The notes: a model not told the origin generated them from the sequence alone. Shown: positions 26,710 to 35,959, counted from the stretch's first letter. The stretch: 40,805 bases of DNA from Mycobacterium sp. (GCF_025965855.1 NZ_JAOPWB010000140.1:1-40805); one strand, 5' to 3'. Program-made: numbers and translations.

Positions 26710-27588
26710 ATGTGCCGACTTTTTGGCTTGCACGCCGGGACAGAGGCTTGCACCGCGACGTTTTGGTTGCTGAACGCCCCGGATAGCCTGGCCGAGCAGA
26801 GCCGGAAGAACCCGGACGGCACGGGCCTCGGTGTCTTTGACCCGAACGGTCGGCCACGGCTGCACAAGGAGCCGATCGCGGCCTGGCAGGACAGCCAATT
26901 CGCCACCGAGGCGCACCGACTGACCGGCACGACCTTCGTCGCCCACGTCCGTTACGCGACGACCGGGTCGCTCGACGTGCGCAACACCCACCCGTTTTTG
27001 CAAGACGGCCGGATCTTCGCGCACAACGGCGTGGTCCAGGGGCTGGAAGCCATCGACGAACGGCTGCGCGAGCTCGGCACCGACGGCCTGGTCCTGGGCG
27101 AGACCGATTCCGAGCGGGTGTTCGCCTTGATCACCGGTTGCATCCGCGGCCGGGGCGGCGACGAGACGGCGGGCCTCGTCGACGCCGTGCGGTGGCTGGC
27201 GGCGAATGCGCCGATCTACGCGCTCAACGTCCTGCTGAGCACGGCCACCGACATGTGGGCGCTGCGCTACCCGGAGGCCAATGAGCTCTATCTCCTGGAT
27301 CGGCGCCACGAGCACCAGCCGGGTGCGAGCAACCCCGACTTCGACTTACGCACGCACCGAATCCGCGCGCAATCCGAGCACCTGCGCGCCCGCTCCTCGG
27401 TGGTGTTCGCCAGCGAACCCATGGACGACGACCCGCGCTGGTGCCCGCTCGAACCCGGAGCGCTGGTCCATGTCGACGCCGGGCTGCGGATCACCCGCCG
27501 CGTCGTGCTGCCCGACCCGCCCGCGCACCAGCTTCGTCGGTCCGACCTCAGCGCGCCGGCCCAGGCGGCGCAGCACACGTCGGTGTAG
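26710..27588 (+). CDS. Class II glutamine amidotransferase, Rv1061-like
   Basis: A 292-residue N-terminal-nucleophile hydrolase. It begins MCRLFG, so Cys2 becomes the nucleophile once Met1 is removed; this fixes the start. Further family motifs are KNPDGTGLGVF, FVAHVRYATTGSLDVRNTHP, FAHNGVV, and the D-S-E pair in GETDSERVF. It resembles the EgtC/YafJ group of stand-alone glutaminase-type amidotransferases, whose role can be hydrolysis of a gamma-glutamyl bond. The substrate is not evident from the context. The patatin gene follows after 9 bp, suggesting an operon. From memory it corresponds to M. tuberculosis Rv1061. Confidence 0.88.
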   Translation: MCRLFGLHAGTEACTATFWLLNAPDSLAEQSRKNPDGTGLGVFDPNGRPRLHKEPIAAWQDSQFATEAHRLTGTTFVAHVRYATTGSLDVRNTHPFLQDGRIFAHNGVVQGLEAIDERLRELGTDGLVLGETDSERVFALITGCIRGRGGDETAGLVDAVRWLAANAPIYALNVLLSTATDMWALRYPEANELYLLDRRHEHQPGASNPDFDLRTHRIRAQSEHLRARSSVVFASEPMDDDPRWCPLEPGALVHVDAGLRITRRVVLPDPPAHQLRRSDLSAPAQAAQHTSV

Positions 27589-27597
27589 GACGCGATC

Positions 27598-28467
27598 GTG
27601 GCGACCAGACGCGCGCTAGTGCTGGCCGGCGGCGGAATAGCCGGAATCGCTTGGGAGACAGGGGTTCTGCGCGGCATCGCCGACGAGTCGCCGGCGGCGG
27701 CCCGGTTGCTGCTGGATTCCGATGTGCTGGTGGGGACCTCGGCGGGCGCCGCGGTCGCCGCGCAGATCGGCAGCGGCCGCCCGCTCGAGGTGCTGTTCGA
27801 GCGGCAAGTCGCCGAGTCGTCGGCCGAGATCGATTCCGGCGTCGACATCGACGACATCACCGACGTCTTCCTGACCGCCTTGGGTCAGCCGTACGACGAC
27901 ACCCCGGACAAGACCCGGCAGCAGATGCGGCGGATCGGGGCCGTGGCGTTGGCGACCCAAACCGTTCCCGAGCCCGTCCGGCGCCGGGTGATCGCCCAGC
28001 GCCTGCCGTCGCACGAATGGCCGGAACGGGTGCTGCGGCTCACCGCCATCGACGTGGCCACCGGCGAACTGGTCGTCTTCGATCGGGAGTCGGGCGTCGG
28101 GCTTGTCGATGCGGTGGCGGCCAGTTGCGCGGTGCCGGGCGCGTGGCCGGCGGTGACGATCGGGGGCCGGCGCTATATGGACGGCGGGGTCGGCAGCTCG
28201 GTCAACCTCGGGGTGGCCGGCGACTGCGACGCGGCGGTGGTGCTGGTGCCCTCGGGGGCGGACGTGCCGGCGCCGTTCGGCGACGGGCCGGCCGCCGAGG
28301 TCGCGGCGTTCCCCGGAGCGACGTTCGTGGTGTTCGCCGACGCCGACTCGCTGGCGGCGTTCGGGCCCAATCCGCTGGACCCGCGCTGCCGCATCGATTC
28401 TGCCGTGGCCGGGCGCGAACAGGGCCGCCGCGAAGCGGAGGCCGTCGCGCGGTTCCTGAGCGCCTGA
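27598..28467 (+). CDS. Patatin-like phospholipase, Rv1062-like
   Basis: A 289-residue patatin-fold lipid hydrolase starting at GTG 27598. The oxyanion loop LVLAGGGIAGIAWETGVL, the nucleophile elbow GTSAG (about residues 48-52) and the catalytic Asp in YMDGGVGSSVN form the Ser-Asp dyad. No signal peptide is present. It ends at 28465-28467, directly against the stop of the opposing second patatin gene (TGATCA), so two patatins converge with no intergenic space. From memory they are Rv1062 and Rv1063c in M. tuberculosis. Likely a phospholipase or lysophospholipase. Confidence 0.88.
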   Translation: MATRRALVLAGGGIAGIAWETGVLRGIADESPAAARLLLDSDVLVGTSAGAAVAAQIGSGRPLEVLFERQVAESSAEIDSGVDIDDITDVFLTALGQPYDDTPDKTRQQMRRIGAVALATQTVPEPVRRRVIAQRLPSHEWPERVLRLTAIDVATGELVVFDRESGVGLVDAVAASCAVPGAWPAVTIGGRRYMDGGVGSSVNLGVAGDCDAAVVLVPSGADVPAPFGDGPAAEVAAFPGATFVVFADADSLAAFGPNPLDPRCRIDSAVAGREQGRREAEAVARFLSA

Positions 28468-29541
28468 TCAACCCTCGAGCGCGGGCGGGCCCGTCTGCTC
28501 CGGATCGGTTTCGAACGCGTCCAGGGCCTGGTTGGCCAGCGCGCGGCCCACGTCGATCACTTCCACCGCCCGGTGAAACTCCAGCCCCCGGCAGGTCGAA
28601 CGCGGCACCTCGATCAGCACGTCGGGCGGGTAGGCCGCCAGCGTGTGCCGGGCCAGCGCGGATTGGGCGATGTCGATCGTCCGGTTCATCACCTCGAAGC
28701 TGCCCAGCTTCGGAATCCCGGGAACGTCGGCGATGTCGTCGGGGTCGATTTCGTGGGCCTCGGTGGCCTCTGTTTCAGCGGGGGCGTCGGCCCAGCTGTC
28801 CGCTCCGCCGAACCGGCTCAGCACCGCTCGCGCCGTCGGCCGGTCCAGCAGGGACCGGGCCGCCGCGGTGTCCAGCAGCGCGGAGGTGCTGCGCATCATG
28901 CGGTTCAACCACTCGACGGTGGCCCCGGGCTCCGCTTCGCGGTCGCCGACGGACTCGCTGCCGCTGAGGCTGACCGCGATGGTCAGGTCGGCGTTGACCG
29001 CGGCGATGGGGGCCATCGGCAGCGGATCCAGGATGCCGCCGTCGGCGAGCAGGCGGCCGTCGAACGCGTGCGGGGCGATCACCCCCGGTATCGCGATGGA
29101 CGCGCGGATCGCCTCGTCGAGGGGGCCGCGCTGAAACCACACCGACTTGCCGGCCAGCAGGTCGGTGGCGACCGCGGTGTAGGGGATGGGCAGTTGCTCG
29201 ATGGACATCGGACCCAGCATGTCGCGCACCGCGTCCAGGATCTTCTCCGCCCGCAACACCCCGGCCGCGGTGATGGCCGGATCCAGCAGTCGCAGGATGG
29301 TGCGCTGCGTCAGTGACTTCGCCCAGTCGGCGAACTCGTCGAGGCGTCCGGCCGCTTGCAGGCCGCCGACCATCGCGCCCATCGAGGAGCCGGCGATCCC
29401 GACGATCTCGTAGTCGCGCGCCCGCAGCGCCTCGATCACCCCGATGTGGGCGTAGCCGCGGGCGCCGCCGCTGCCCAGCGCCAGCGCCACCCGGGTCGGT
29501 GATGATCGGCGCGCCACCGTTCCGCCACGTCCGCCGGGCAT
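28468..29541 (-). CDS. Patatin-like phospholipase, Rv1063c-like
   Basis: A 357-residue patatin-fold hydrolase. Motifs: ALALGSGGARGYAHIGVIEA (oxyanion loop), GIAGSSMGAMVGG (nucleophile Ser in GSSMG) and LLADGGILDPLP (catalytic Asp). This is the RssA/NTE-like branch with the extended GSGGARG loop. The frame is open much further upstream, but ATG 29541 fits the family start about 20 residues before the first motif; a GTG eight codons later is an alternative. The C-terminal region has an acidic linker (about residues 265-280). It converges with the other patatin gene. Confidence 0.88.
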   Translation of the reverse strand: MPGGRGGTVARRSSPTRVALALGSGGARGYAHIGVIEALRARDYEIVGIAGSSMGAMVGGLQAAGRLDEFADWAKSLTQRTILRLLDPAITAAGVLRAEKILDAVRDMLGPMSIEQLPIPYTAVATDLLAGKSVWFQRGPLDEAIRASIAIPGVIAPHAFDGRLLADGGILDPLPMAPIAAVNADLTIAVSLSGSESVGDREAEPGATVEWLNRMMRSTSALLDTAAARSLLDRPTARAVLSRFGGADSWADAPAETEATEAHEIDPDDIADVPGIPKLGSFEVMNRTIDIAQSALARHTLAAYPPDVLIEVPRSTCRGLEFHRAVEVIDVGRALANQALDAFETDPEQTGPPALEG

Positions 29542-29630
29542 GTGTACATTTTGGCGCGGCGGAAGGCATTGTGAGCGGCCGGGTCGGCACTTTTGGTACG
29601 CGTGATCGGAATTGGCGCCGGAGTCCGGCC

Positions 29631-30074
29631 CTACCCGCATTCGTCGTTGGCGGCCGCCCTCGCGGCGGTGATCACGGCCGCCTGCCGGGCCGGCGTCAGG
29701 TCCGTCCATCGGGCGTTCCAGGTGCCGGCAGTGCCCGACTGCGACGCCTCGACCATCGCCAGGTACGGCTCGAACAACGCCACACCGGCACTGGGCTGCG
29801 CTTCCATCCAGACTTTCGCGGCGTGGCAGGCCTGGAAGTACTCCTCCTCGGTCGAATCCGCGGGGACATCGACCCTGGTCGTCACGCCGCCGGGGGAGAC
29901 ACCCACGGCGCCCGGCGGCGCCGAAGCGGGGCCGCGAGGGATGCCCGACGGCCGTGCCGACGACGACGTGACCTTGCCGCTGGGCGCGCCGTTCGAGCAC
30001 CCCGTGACCGCCAACAAAAACGCCGCGACGACAACCGCAACCCGTTGCCCGGGGGGATGACCGCACCAGCGCAC
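29631..30074 (-). CDS. lpqV: Lipoprotein LpqV
   Basis: A 147-residue exported lipoprotein. The basic N-terminus and hydrophobic core VAVVVAAFLLAVTGC end in a lipobox with the acylated Cys at residue 26. A Pro/Ser/Gly-rich linker follows to about residue 65, then a small helical domain with two Cys (FQACHAAKVWME and the terminal NDECG) that can pair. Its position between the Rv1063c-type patatin and the divergent cupin gene matches lpqV (Rv1064c) in M. tuberculosis. Function unknown. Confidence 0.85.
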   Translation of the reverse strand: MRWCGHPPGQRVAVVVAAFLLAVTGCSNGAPSGKVTSSSARPSGIPRGPASAPPGAVGVSPGGVTTRVDVPADSTEEEYFQACHAAKVWMEAQPSAGVALFEPYLAMVEASQSGTAGTWNARWTDLTPARQAAVITAARAAANDECG

Positions 30075-30186
30075 GGTCTCAATCTATGCAACACTGGCTG
30101 CCGTGATGGAGCGCCTCGGATTTTGCGAGTGTTGTCGGCCCTAACCCGCCGCCGCCTGCCCAATCCGTTCCTCTTGGAGCTCCTCA

Positions 30187-30792
30187 ATGTCTGTTCCCGT
30201 TGCGACGCATGCTGTCGCCTCCGGTGCGCTCCGCCCCCTGACCGTCTCATCGCCGTCCTCGGGGCCGACGCGGCTGCGGGTGCCCGACCTGCTACATGCC
30301 ACGGACCAAGCCGCCGATCAGGTCCTCAGCGGACGCTGCGACCACCTGCTGCCGAGGGGCGGGATACCGGAGTCGAAGCGCTGGTTCGCCCGGATTCACG
30401 GCGACGACGAACTGGACGTCTGGCTGATCAGCTGGATTCCCGGTCATTCCACCGAGCTGCACGACCACGGCGGGTCGCTGGGCGCGCTGACCGTGGTGTC
30501 CGGATCGCTGAACGAATTCCGTTGGGACGGGCGGGGTTTGCGCCGACGCCGACTCGACGCCGGCGATCAGGCCGGGTTCCCGCTGGGCTGGGTGCACGAC
30601 GTGGTGTGGGCGCCCAGGCCCGTCCCGGAACGGGCGACCGCCGCCGGGACCACCGCCTTCAGGGTGCAGCCCACCCTGAGCGTGCACGCCTACTCGCCAC
30701 CGCTGACGGCGATGTCGTACTACGAAGTCACCGACCGCAACAGGCTTCGCCGCCAGCGCACCGAACTGACCGACCAACCGGAGGGACCCTGA
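30187..30792 (+). CDS. Cysteine-dioxygenase-like cupin
   Basis: A 201-residue cupin-fold protein with ATG preceded by GGAG. The metal motif is HDHGGSLGALTVVSGSLNE (two of three His), with the third His in LGWVHDVVWA, and SVHAYSPPLTAMSYYEV follows near the C-terminus. This is the pattern of cysteine dioxygenase type I, which binds Fe(II) with three His and oxidises cysteine to cysteine sulfinate. The His-Ala-Tyr-Ser-Pro-Pro segment carries the conserved active-site Tyr. Its stop overlaps the rhodanese start (TGATG), so the two are coupled, which supports a role in sulfur metabolism. It corresponds from memory to Rv1065. Confidence 0.85.
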   Translation: MSVPVATHAVASGALRPLTVSSPSSGPTRLRVPDLLHATDQAADQVLSGRCDHLLPRGGIPESKRWFARIHGDDELDVWLISWIPGHSTELHDHGGSLGALTVVSGSLNEFRWDGRGLRRRRLDAGDQAGFPLGWVHDVVWAPRPVPERATAAGTTAFRVQPTLSVHAYSPPLTAMSYYEVTDRNRLRRQRTELTDQPEGP

Positions 30793-31238
30793 TGAGCCGC
30801 ATCGACCTAGTCCTGAGATCGGCCCGGCGCCGGTTTCGACGCCTTCGCGCCGTCGAGGTGCCCGAGGCGCTGAGGCGCGGGGCGGTGCTGGTCGACATCC
30901 GGCCGCATGCCCAGCGGTTTCGCGAGGGCGAGCTTCCGGGCGCGCTGGTGATCGAACGCAACGTGCTGGAGTGGCGCTGCGACCCGACCAGCGACGCCAG
31001 GCTGCCGGAGGCCGTCGGTGACGACGTCGAATGGGTGATCGTGTGCTCGGAGGGCTACACGTCCAGCCTGGCGGCGGCCGCGCTCCTGGACATCGGCCTG
31101 CACCGGGCCACCGACGTCATCGGCGGCTACCACGGGCTGGTCGGTTCCGGTGTGCTCGACCAACTCATCGGTGATTCGCTCGACCCGGGGCCCGGAGTGC
31201 TGGCGAACGGGGACAGGACCGTGCGCCGCTGGCTTTAG
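30792..31238 (+). CDS. Rhodanese-like protein
   Basis: A 148-residue single rhodanese domain: VLVDIRPHAQRFREGELPGA, the active-site loop VCSEGYTSSLAA with catalytic Cys, and a final VIGGYHGL segment in the family's usual W/Y-x-GG form. Rhodaneses pass a sulfane sulfur from a donor to an acceptor. It overlaps the upstream cupin stop by one base, suggesting that thiol oxidation and sulfur transfer are linked. The 3' end overlaps that of the convergent hydrolase by 4 bases. It matches Rv1066 by position; the PE_PGRS pair that follows it in M. tuberculosis is absent. Confidence 0.88.
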   Translation: MSRIDLVLRSARRRFRRLRAVEVPEALRRGAVLVDIRPHAQRFREGELPGALVIERNVLEWRCDPTSDARLPEAVGDDVEWVIVCSEGYTSSLAAAALLDIGLHRATDVIGGYHGLVGSGVLDQLIGDSLDPGPGVLANGDRTVRRWL

Positions 31239-33013
31239 CCGTTGGCGTGCAGCAGCGGCCGCAGTTTGTCCGTCTTCTCCTGGGTCCACCCGGGCGGCGA
31301 CAGCACCGCCGCCCAGGCGTCGGCGACATCGGCGACGTAGTGGTGGCCGTGCCCGTCGGGCACGTCCACCGCCACCGCCATGTCGGCCGAGACTTGCAGG
31401 AACGTCACCACCGGGATCCAGCGGGTCTCGGGTAGCACGTCGTAGCCGCGCTTTTCGCGCAGCCAGTCGGGCTTGGCGAACAACAGGTCGGGGGTCCACC
31501 AGGCGATCGGATCCGAGGCGTGCTGCAGATAGACCACCCGCGGGTGGCCCCACTCGGAGTTCGGACGCGCCAAATCGCTTGCGCGGGCGACAAACCGGAC
31601 GTTCTTGCCGTGGTCGTAGATCGGCAGCCACTCCGGGGAACCGGCGTCGCGTGTCGCCGTCAGGTCCGTCCAGATGGTGTTGTTGAATGTCGGTCCGCTG
31701 AACAACGCGCCGTCGGTGCGGGCCAGGAGGTTGTTGAGGCTCATGAACGGCGCCTCGCCACCGAACGACCCGAGGCTCTCGCCGAACACCACGAGCTTGG
31801 GGCGCTGCCCTTCGGGCATTTGGCGGATCAGCCGGTCGACGGCCTCAAACAGCGCCTGGCCGGCGTGGCGGGCGTTTTCCTTGTCCACCAGGAAGGAAAG
31901 CCAGCTGGGCAGGAACGAATACTGCATGCTCACGATCGCGGTGTTGCCGTTGTACATGTACTCCAGCGCCGAGGCCTCCGCCTCGTTGATCCAGCCCGTC
32001 CCGGTGGTCGTCGCGACCGCGACGACGGCGCGCTGCAGTCCGCCGGTGCGCTGCAGCTCGCGCGCCGCGAGTTCGGCGGTCGCGGTGATGCCGTCCGCGG
32101 AGTTCAGCCCGGCATAGGCCCGGATCGGCGCGGTGGCCGGGGCACCGTTGAACGTGGTGAGTTCGTCGACCCTGGGACCGCCTTGGACGAAGATGCGGCC
32201 TTGGTGGCCAAGCGAATCCCAGGACACCTGCGACCCGGGGCCACCGGATCGCAACGGGGTTCTCGGGGGAGCGGTATCGGGGCTCATCTCGTCGTTGACC
32301 GAGGCGAACGTGTTGTTCATCGTGCGCATGGCGGATTTGAGCACGACGCCGTTGAGCAGGGTGATCGTCAGCACCACCAGCAGCGCCACCACGATGGTCA
32401 CCGACAGGCGGAACGGCGCGATCCGGTCGAGCAGTCCCACCAGGAAACTGATCAGCCAGCGGACGAACTGGCCGATTTCGACCAGCGTGAACAGCACCAC
32501 GAGCGACAGGACCGCGGCGATCGGGTAGTCGTACCACTTCAGGTGCGCGACGCCCATCAGGTCGCGCACCCGGTCTTGCCAGACGTGGAACCGGATCGCC
32601 ATGAGGACCATGCCGATCACGCCGACAGGGACCAGCACCGTCCACGCCCAGCGCGGGGGCGGCGGGCTGTAATTGCGGGTGCGCATGTAACGGACCAGCC
32701 AGACGGCGAAGACGCCCAGCCCATAGCCGATGGCCCCGGCGACCCCGCTGACGAGGCCCTGAAATATCGCGCCGCGTGGCAGCAGGGACGGCGTCAGCGA
32801 AAACCAAATGAAAACAAGACCGACCGCGGTGCCGGTGAAGGTGTAATGGCGCGCCCACCAAGGTCTTTCGTGCGCGGTCGGCTGGTGGGGCGTGGCGGTT
32901 TCGGGTTTGGCCTCGATTTCTGTGTTTCCCATGGTTTCCGCGGTCCCGTCGGACCCTTCGGCAACGGGCGATTCGTCTTCAGGGGCGGTCGTCGCGGAAC
33001 CCGGGTCGCTCAT
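31235..33013 (-). CDS. Membrane-anchored alpha/beta hydrolase, Rv1069c-like
   Basis: A 592-residue protein. The first 45 residues are acidic and disordered. About five membrane helices follow between residues 55 and 225 (e.g. FTGTAVGLVFIWFSLTPSLL, WTVLVPVGVIGMVLMAI, IVVALLVVLTITLLNGVVL). The soluble hydrolase domain has the nucleophile elbow VVFGESLGSFGG and a C-terminal His in DGHGHHYVADV. This is the two-part Abhydrolase_9 family, restricted mainly to actinobacteria. The substrate is unknown, likely a lipid or cell-envelope ester. It lies 9 bp after echA8 on the same strand, probably the last gene of an echA9-echA8 operon. Confidence 0.88.
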   Translation of the reverse strand: MSDPGSATTAPEDESPVAEGSDGTAETMGNTEIEAKPETATPHQPTAHERPWWARHYTFTGTAVGLVFIWFSLTPSLLPRGAIFQGLVSGVAGAIGYGLGVFAVWLVRYMRTRNYSPPPPRWAWTVLVPVGVIGMVLMAIRFHVWQDRVRDLMGVAHLKWYDYPIAAVLSLVVLFTLVEIGQFVRWLISFLVGLLDRIAPFRLSVTIVVALLVVLTITLLNGVVLKSAMRTMNNTFASVNDEMSPDTAPPRTPLRSGGPGSQVSWDSLGHQGRIFVQGGPRVDELTTFNGAPATAPIRAYAGLNSADGITATAELAARELQRTGGLQRAVVAVATTTGTGWINEAEASALEYMYNGNTAIVSMQYSFLPSWLSFLVDKENARHAGQALFEAVDRLIRQMPEGQRPKLVVFGESLGSFGGEAPFMSLNNLLARTDGALFSGPTFNNTIWTDLTATRDAGSPEWLPIYDHGKNVRFVARASDLARPNSEWGHPRVVYLQHASDPIAWWTPDLLFAKPDWLREKRGYDVLPETRWIPVVTFLQVSADMAVAVDVPDGHGHHYVADVADAWAAVLSPPGWTQEKTDKLRPLLHANG

Positions 33014-33022
33014 CGAAGCGTC

Positions 33023-33808
33023 CTATCGGTGCGTGAAGTTGGGAGGCCGCTTCTCGATGAATGCGGCCATTCCCTCGGACTGGTCCTCGGTCGCGAAGGT
33101 CGAATGAAACAGCCTGCGCTCGTAGAGAAGTCCCTCGGACAGTGTGGATTCGAAGGCGCGGTTGACGGCTTCTTTGGCCATCCGCGCCGCCGAGCGCGAC
33201 ATCTTCGAAATGGTGGTGGCGACGGCCTTGGCCTCGATCAGCAAGTCGTCTGCCGGCACCACCCGCGAAACCAGGCCGCTCCGTTCGGCTTCGGCGGCGT
33301 CAATGGTGCGCCCGGTCAGGATGAGGTCCATGGCCTTGGCCTTGCCGATGGCGCGGGTCAGCCGCTGCGAACCGCCCATGCCCGGCAGCACACCGAGTTT
33401 GATCTCCGGCTGGCCGAACTTCGCCGTATCGGCGGCGATCAGCAGGTCGCACATCATGGCGAGCTCGCAGCCGCCGCCCAGCGCGTGTCCCGCGACCGCG
33501 GCGATCGTCGGGGTGCGGACGGCGGCGAGTTTGCCCCAGGTGGCGAAGAAGTCACCGCCGAACGCGTCGGCGAAGGTCAGGCCCGCCATTTCCTTGATGT
33601 CGGCACCGGCCGCGAACGCCTTTGCCGAACCGGTGACGATGATGGCGCCGATTCTGGGGTCGTCATCTAATTCGGTTGCCGCGCTGGTGACTTCGATCAT
33701 CATCTGGCTGTTGAGCGCGTTGAGTGCCTGAGGGCGGTTCAGTGTGATGATCCCGACCCGCTGATCGCGCTCGACGAGGATGGTTTCGTATGTCGTGGAC
33801 TCGGTCAC
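33023..33808 (-). CDS. echA8: Enoyl-CoA hydratase EchA8
   Basis: A 261-residue crotonase-fold enzyme that hydrates 2-enoyl-CoA in fatty-acid beta-oxidation. The oxyanion segments [11 protein letters not shown] and [14 protein letters not shown], and both catalytic glutamates (Glu115 in GGCEL and Glu135 in GQPEIKLG), are present, so it should be an active hydratase. Length and position fit EchA8 (Rv1070c). It lies 12 bp downstream of echA9, indicating an operon. Confidence 0.92.
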   Translation of the reverse strand: MTESTTYETILVERDQRVGIITLNRPQALNALNSQMMIEVTSAATELDDDPRIGAIIVTGSAKAFAAGADIKEMAGLTFADAFGGDFFATWGKLAAVRTPTIAAVAGHALGGGCELAMMCDLLIAADTAKFGQPEIKLGVLPGMGGSQRLTRAIGKAKAMDLILTGRTIDAAEAERSGLVSRVVPADDLLIEAKAVATTISKMSRSAARMAKEAVNRAFESTLSEGLLYERRLFHSTFATEDQSEGMAAFIEKRPPNFTHR

Positions 33809-33820
33809 CCAACCGCCTTT

Positions 33821-34876
33821 CTAGAAATTCAAGTCGTCGTCGACCGGCGCGAAATACGCCTCGACGTCAGTCGCGGTGACTTCCGCCAGCGTCGCCGGCG
33901 ACCACTTCGGATTGCGATCTTTGTCAATGATCTGCGCCCGGATGCCCTCCACCAGGTCGTGTGAGCGCGCCGACGCGCTCGACACCCGATAGTCCTGGAC
34001 CAGAACGTCTTCCAGTGTCTCCACTTTGGCGGCGCGACGCACCGCCTCCAGCGCCACCGATACGGCGATGGGGGAGCGGGTGGCGATCAGGTTGGCGGCG
34101 TCTTCAGCGCGTCCCGCGCCGGAACCCTGGTGACCACGCAGGGCGGCGACGATGTCCTCGACGGTGTCGCCCGCGAAGCATTGATCGATCCAATTGCGCT
34201 GTGCAGCCAGCTCACTCGGTGGCGGTTCGACGGCATGGGCGGCCAGCGCGCTCTGCACGCCGTCGTCGACGACCGCTTTGGCGAAGGCGTCCAGTTCGTC
34301 GTGCGCGACGTAGTGGTCGGCGAATCCCATTGCGATGGCGTCGGATCCGGAGAACGGCGCCCCGGTCAGGGCGGCGTACAGCCCCAGCGCACCCGGCGCC
34401 CGGGACAGCAGGAACGCCCCGCCGACGTCGGGAATGAACCCGATGCCGACCTCGGGCATTGCCACCTTTGAGGTTTCGGTCACCACGCGGACGCTCCCGT
34501 GCGCGCTGACCCCGACGCCGCCGCCCATCACGATGCCGTCCATCAACGACACGTACGGCTTGGCGAACCGGCCGATCTGGCCGTTGAGCAGGTACTCGTC
34601 ACGCCAGAATTTCCGTACCTCGACGCCGTCCTTGCGGGCGCTCTCGTAGACCGCGACGACATCGCCGCCGGCGCACAACCCGCGTTCGCCGGCCCCGCAC
34701 AGCACCACCGCGCGCACCGCGTCGTCGTTTTCCCACCGGCTGAGCACGGCGCTCAACGCGTCCACCATCGTCTGATTCAACGAGTTGATCGCCTTGGGGC
34801 GGTTGAGCGTGATCAACCCGACGCCGTTCTCGACCCGGGTCAGGACCTCATCGGATTCCTCAGCTTCCTGAGTCAA
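33821..34876 (-). CDS. echA9: 3-hydroxyisobutyryl-CoA hydrolase-type protein EchA9
   Basis: About 351 residues from the TTG at 34876, which has GGAGG eight bases upstream; an ATG 13 codons earlier (34915) lacks a ribosome site and adds residues not in the homologue I remember. It is a crotonase-fold protein with GLCAGGDVVAVYE, MDGIVMGGGVGVSAHGSVRV and AMPEVGIGFIPDVGGAFLLS. The extra C-terminal domain with FFAP-like end (EAYFAPVDDDLNF) and the length mark it as a 3-hydroxyisobutyryl-CoA hydrolase rather than a simple hydratase, with a role in valine catabolism. It matches Rv1071c. Confidence 0.88.
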   Translation of the reverse strand: MTQEAEESDEVLTRVENGVGLITLNRPKAINSLNQTMVDALSAVLSRWENDDAVRAVVLCGAGERGLCAGGDVVAVYESARKDGVEVRKFWRDEYLLNGQIGRFAKPYVSLMDGIVMGGGVGVSAHGSVRVVTETSKVAMPEVGIGFIPDVGGAFLLSRAPGALGLYAALTGAPFSGSDAIAMGFADHYVAHDELDAFAKAVVDDGVQSALAAHAVEPPPSELAAQRNWIDQCFAGDTVEDIVAALRGHQGSGAGRAEDAANLIATRSPIAVSVALEAVRRAAKVETLEDVLVQDYRVSSASARSHDLVEGIRAQIIDKDRNPKWSPATLAEVTATDVEAYFAPVDDDLNF

Positions 34877-35106
34877 TGCGCTAGCCTCCCAATCGCCGCC
34901 CGTCTCGACCAGCAATCTAGATCGTCACCACTGAAGCGGCACCCGCGGGTAAGGTTTATGTTTGACCGGACGACAAAAGCAGAGCCCGTTTAAATAGCCG
35001 GAAACACCGAGAAAACAGCAGGTCCGTTGGGAACCTGGGCGGCCCGCTGGTCGTTGAGCAGGTGTTCGCACAGCTCGAACCCACAGCCATTAGAGAGGAT
35101 CCGACG

Positions 35107-35943
35107 GTGCGGGAGACAAGTAACCCGGTATTTCGTTCGCTGCCCAAGCAGAGGGGCGGATACGCGCAATTCGGCACTGGCGCCGCCCAGGGCTATTACC
35201 AGGCCGACCCCTACGCGGCTCCCTATCAGGACACCAGGGCCTCTCGTCCACTGACCATCGACGACGTCGTCACCAAGACCGGCATAACGCTGGCCGTGCT
35301 GACGGTCGCGGCGGTCGTGTCTTACTTCCTGGTGGCCTCGAACCCGGCGCTGGCTATGCCGCTGACCCTCATCGGCGCGCTCGGCGGCCTGGGGCTGGTG
35401 CTGGTCGCGACCTTCGGTCGCAAGCAGGACAACCCGGCGATCGTGCTCAGCTACGCCGTGCTCGAGGGGTTGTTCCTCGGCGCGGTCTCGTTCGTCTTCG
35501 CGAATTTCCAGGTCTCGAACGCCAACGCGGGTGCGCTGATCGGGGAGGCCGTCCTCGGCACCTTTGGGGTGTTCTTCGGGATGCTCGTGGTCTACAAGAC
35601 CGGAGCCATCCGGGTCACGCCCAAGTTCACCCGGATGCTGGTCGCCGCGATGTTCGGTGTGCTGGCCCTGATGCTCGGCAACCTCGTTCTGTCGCTGTTC
35701 CATTTCAACGGCGGTGCGGGCTTGGGCCTCCGCAGCGGCGGAACGATCGCGATCATCTTCTCGCTGGTGTGCATCGCTATCGCCGCGTTCAGCTTCCTGA
35801 TCGACTTCGACGCGGCCGACCAGATGATCCGCGCGGGTGCGCCGGACAAGGCGGCGTGGGGCGTCGCCCTGGGTCTCACCGTGACCCTGGTCTGGCTTTA
35901 CCTCGAGATCTTGCGTCTGCTCAGTTACCTGCAAAACGACTAG
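35107..35943 (+). CDS. Bax inhibitor-1/YccA-family membrane protein, Rv1072-like
   Basis: A 278-residue membrane protein from GTG 35107 (AGAGG upstream). The N-terminal 55 residues are hydrophilic and Gly/Tyr-rich (RGGYAQFGTG), followed by seven membrane helices: TLAVLTVAAVVSYFLVAS, LTLIGALGGLGLVLVATFG, IVLSYAVLEGLFLGAVSFVF, a fourth near AVLGTFGVFFGMLVVY, LVAAMFGVLALMLGNLVLSL, IIFSLVCIAIAAFSFLIDFD and LGLTVTLVWLYLEILRLL. The IDFDAADQ loop after helix 6 carries the paired acids of the family's pore. Relatives can leak calcium in a pH-dependent way; function in mycobacteria is unknown. It corresponds to Rv1072. Confidence 0.88.
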   Translation: MRETSNPVFRSLPKQRGGYAQFGTGAAQGYYQADPYAAPYQDTRASRPLTIDDVVTKTGITLAVLTVAAVVSYFLVASNPALAMPLTLIGALGGLGLVLVATFGRKQDNPAIVLSYAVLEGLFLGAVSFVFANFQVSNANAGALIGEAVLGTFGVFFGMLVVYKTGAIRVTPKFTRMLVAAMFGVLALMLGNLVLSLFHFNGGAGLGLRSGGTIAIIFSLVCIAIAAFSFLIDFDAADQMIRAGAPDKAAWGVALGLTVTLVWLYLEILRLLSYLQND

Positions 35944-35959
35944 CCCCGACCCTGACGGG

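Noticed and set aside
27441..28967. A 508-codon plus-strand frame covering both patatin genes
   Set aside because: Arg/Ala/Gly-rich shadow in another frame; both patatins have complete catalytic motifs.
31520..33670. A 716-codon open frame on the plus strand
   Set aside because: It lies antisense to the membrane hydrolase and echA8 and is Arg/Gly/His-rich; this is the usual mirror frame of high-GC coding DNA. The minus-strand genes have clear family motifs.
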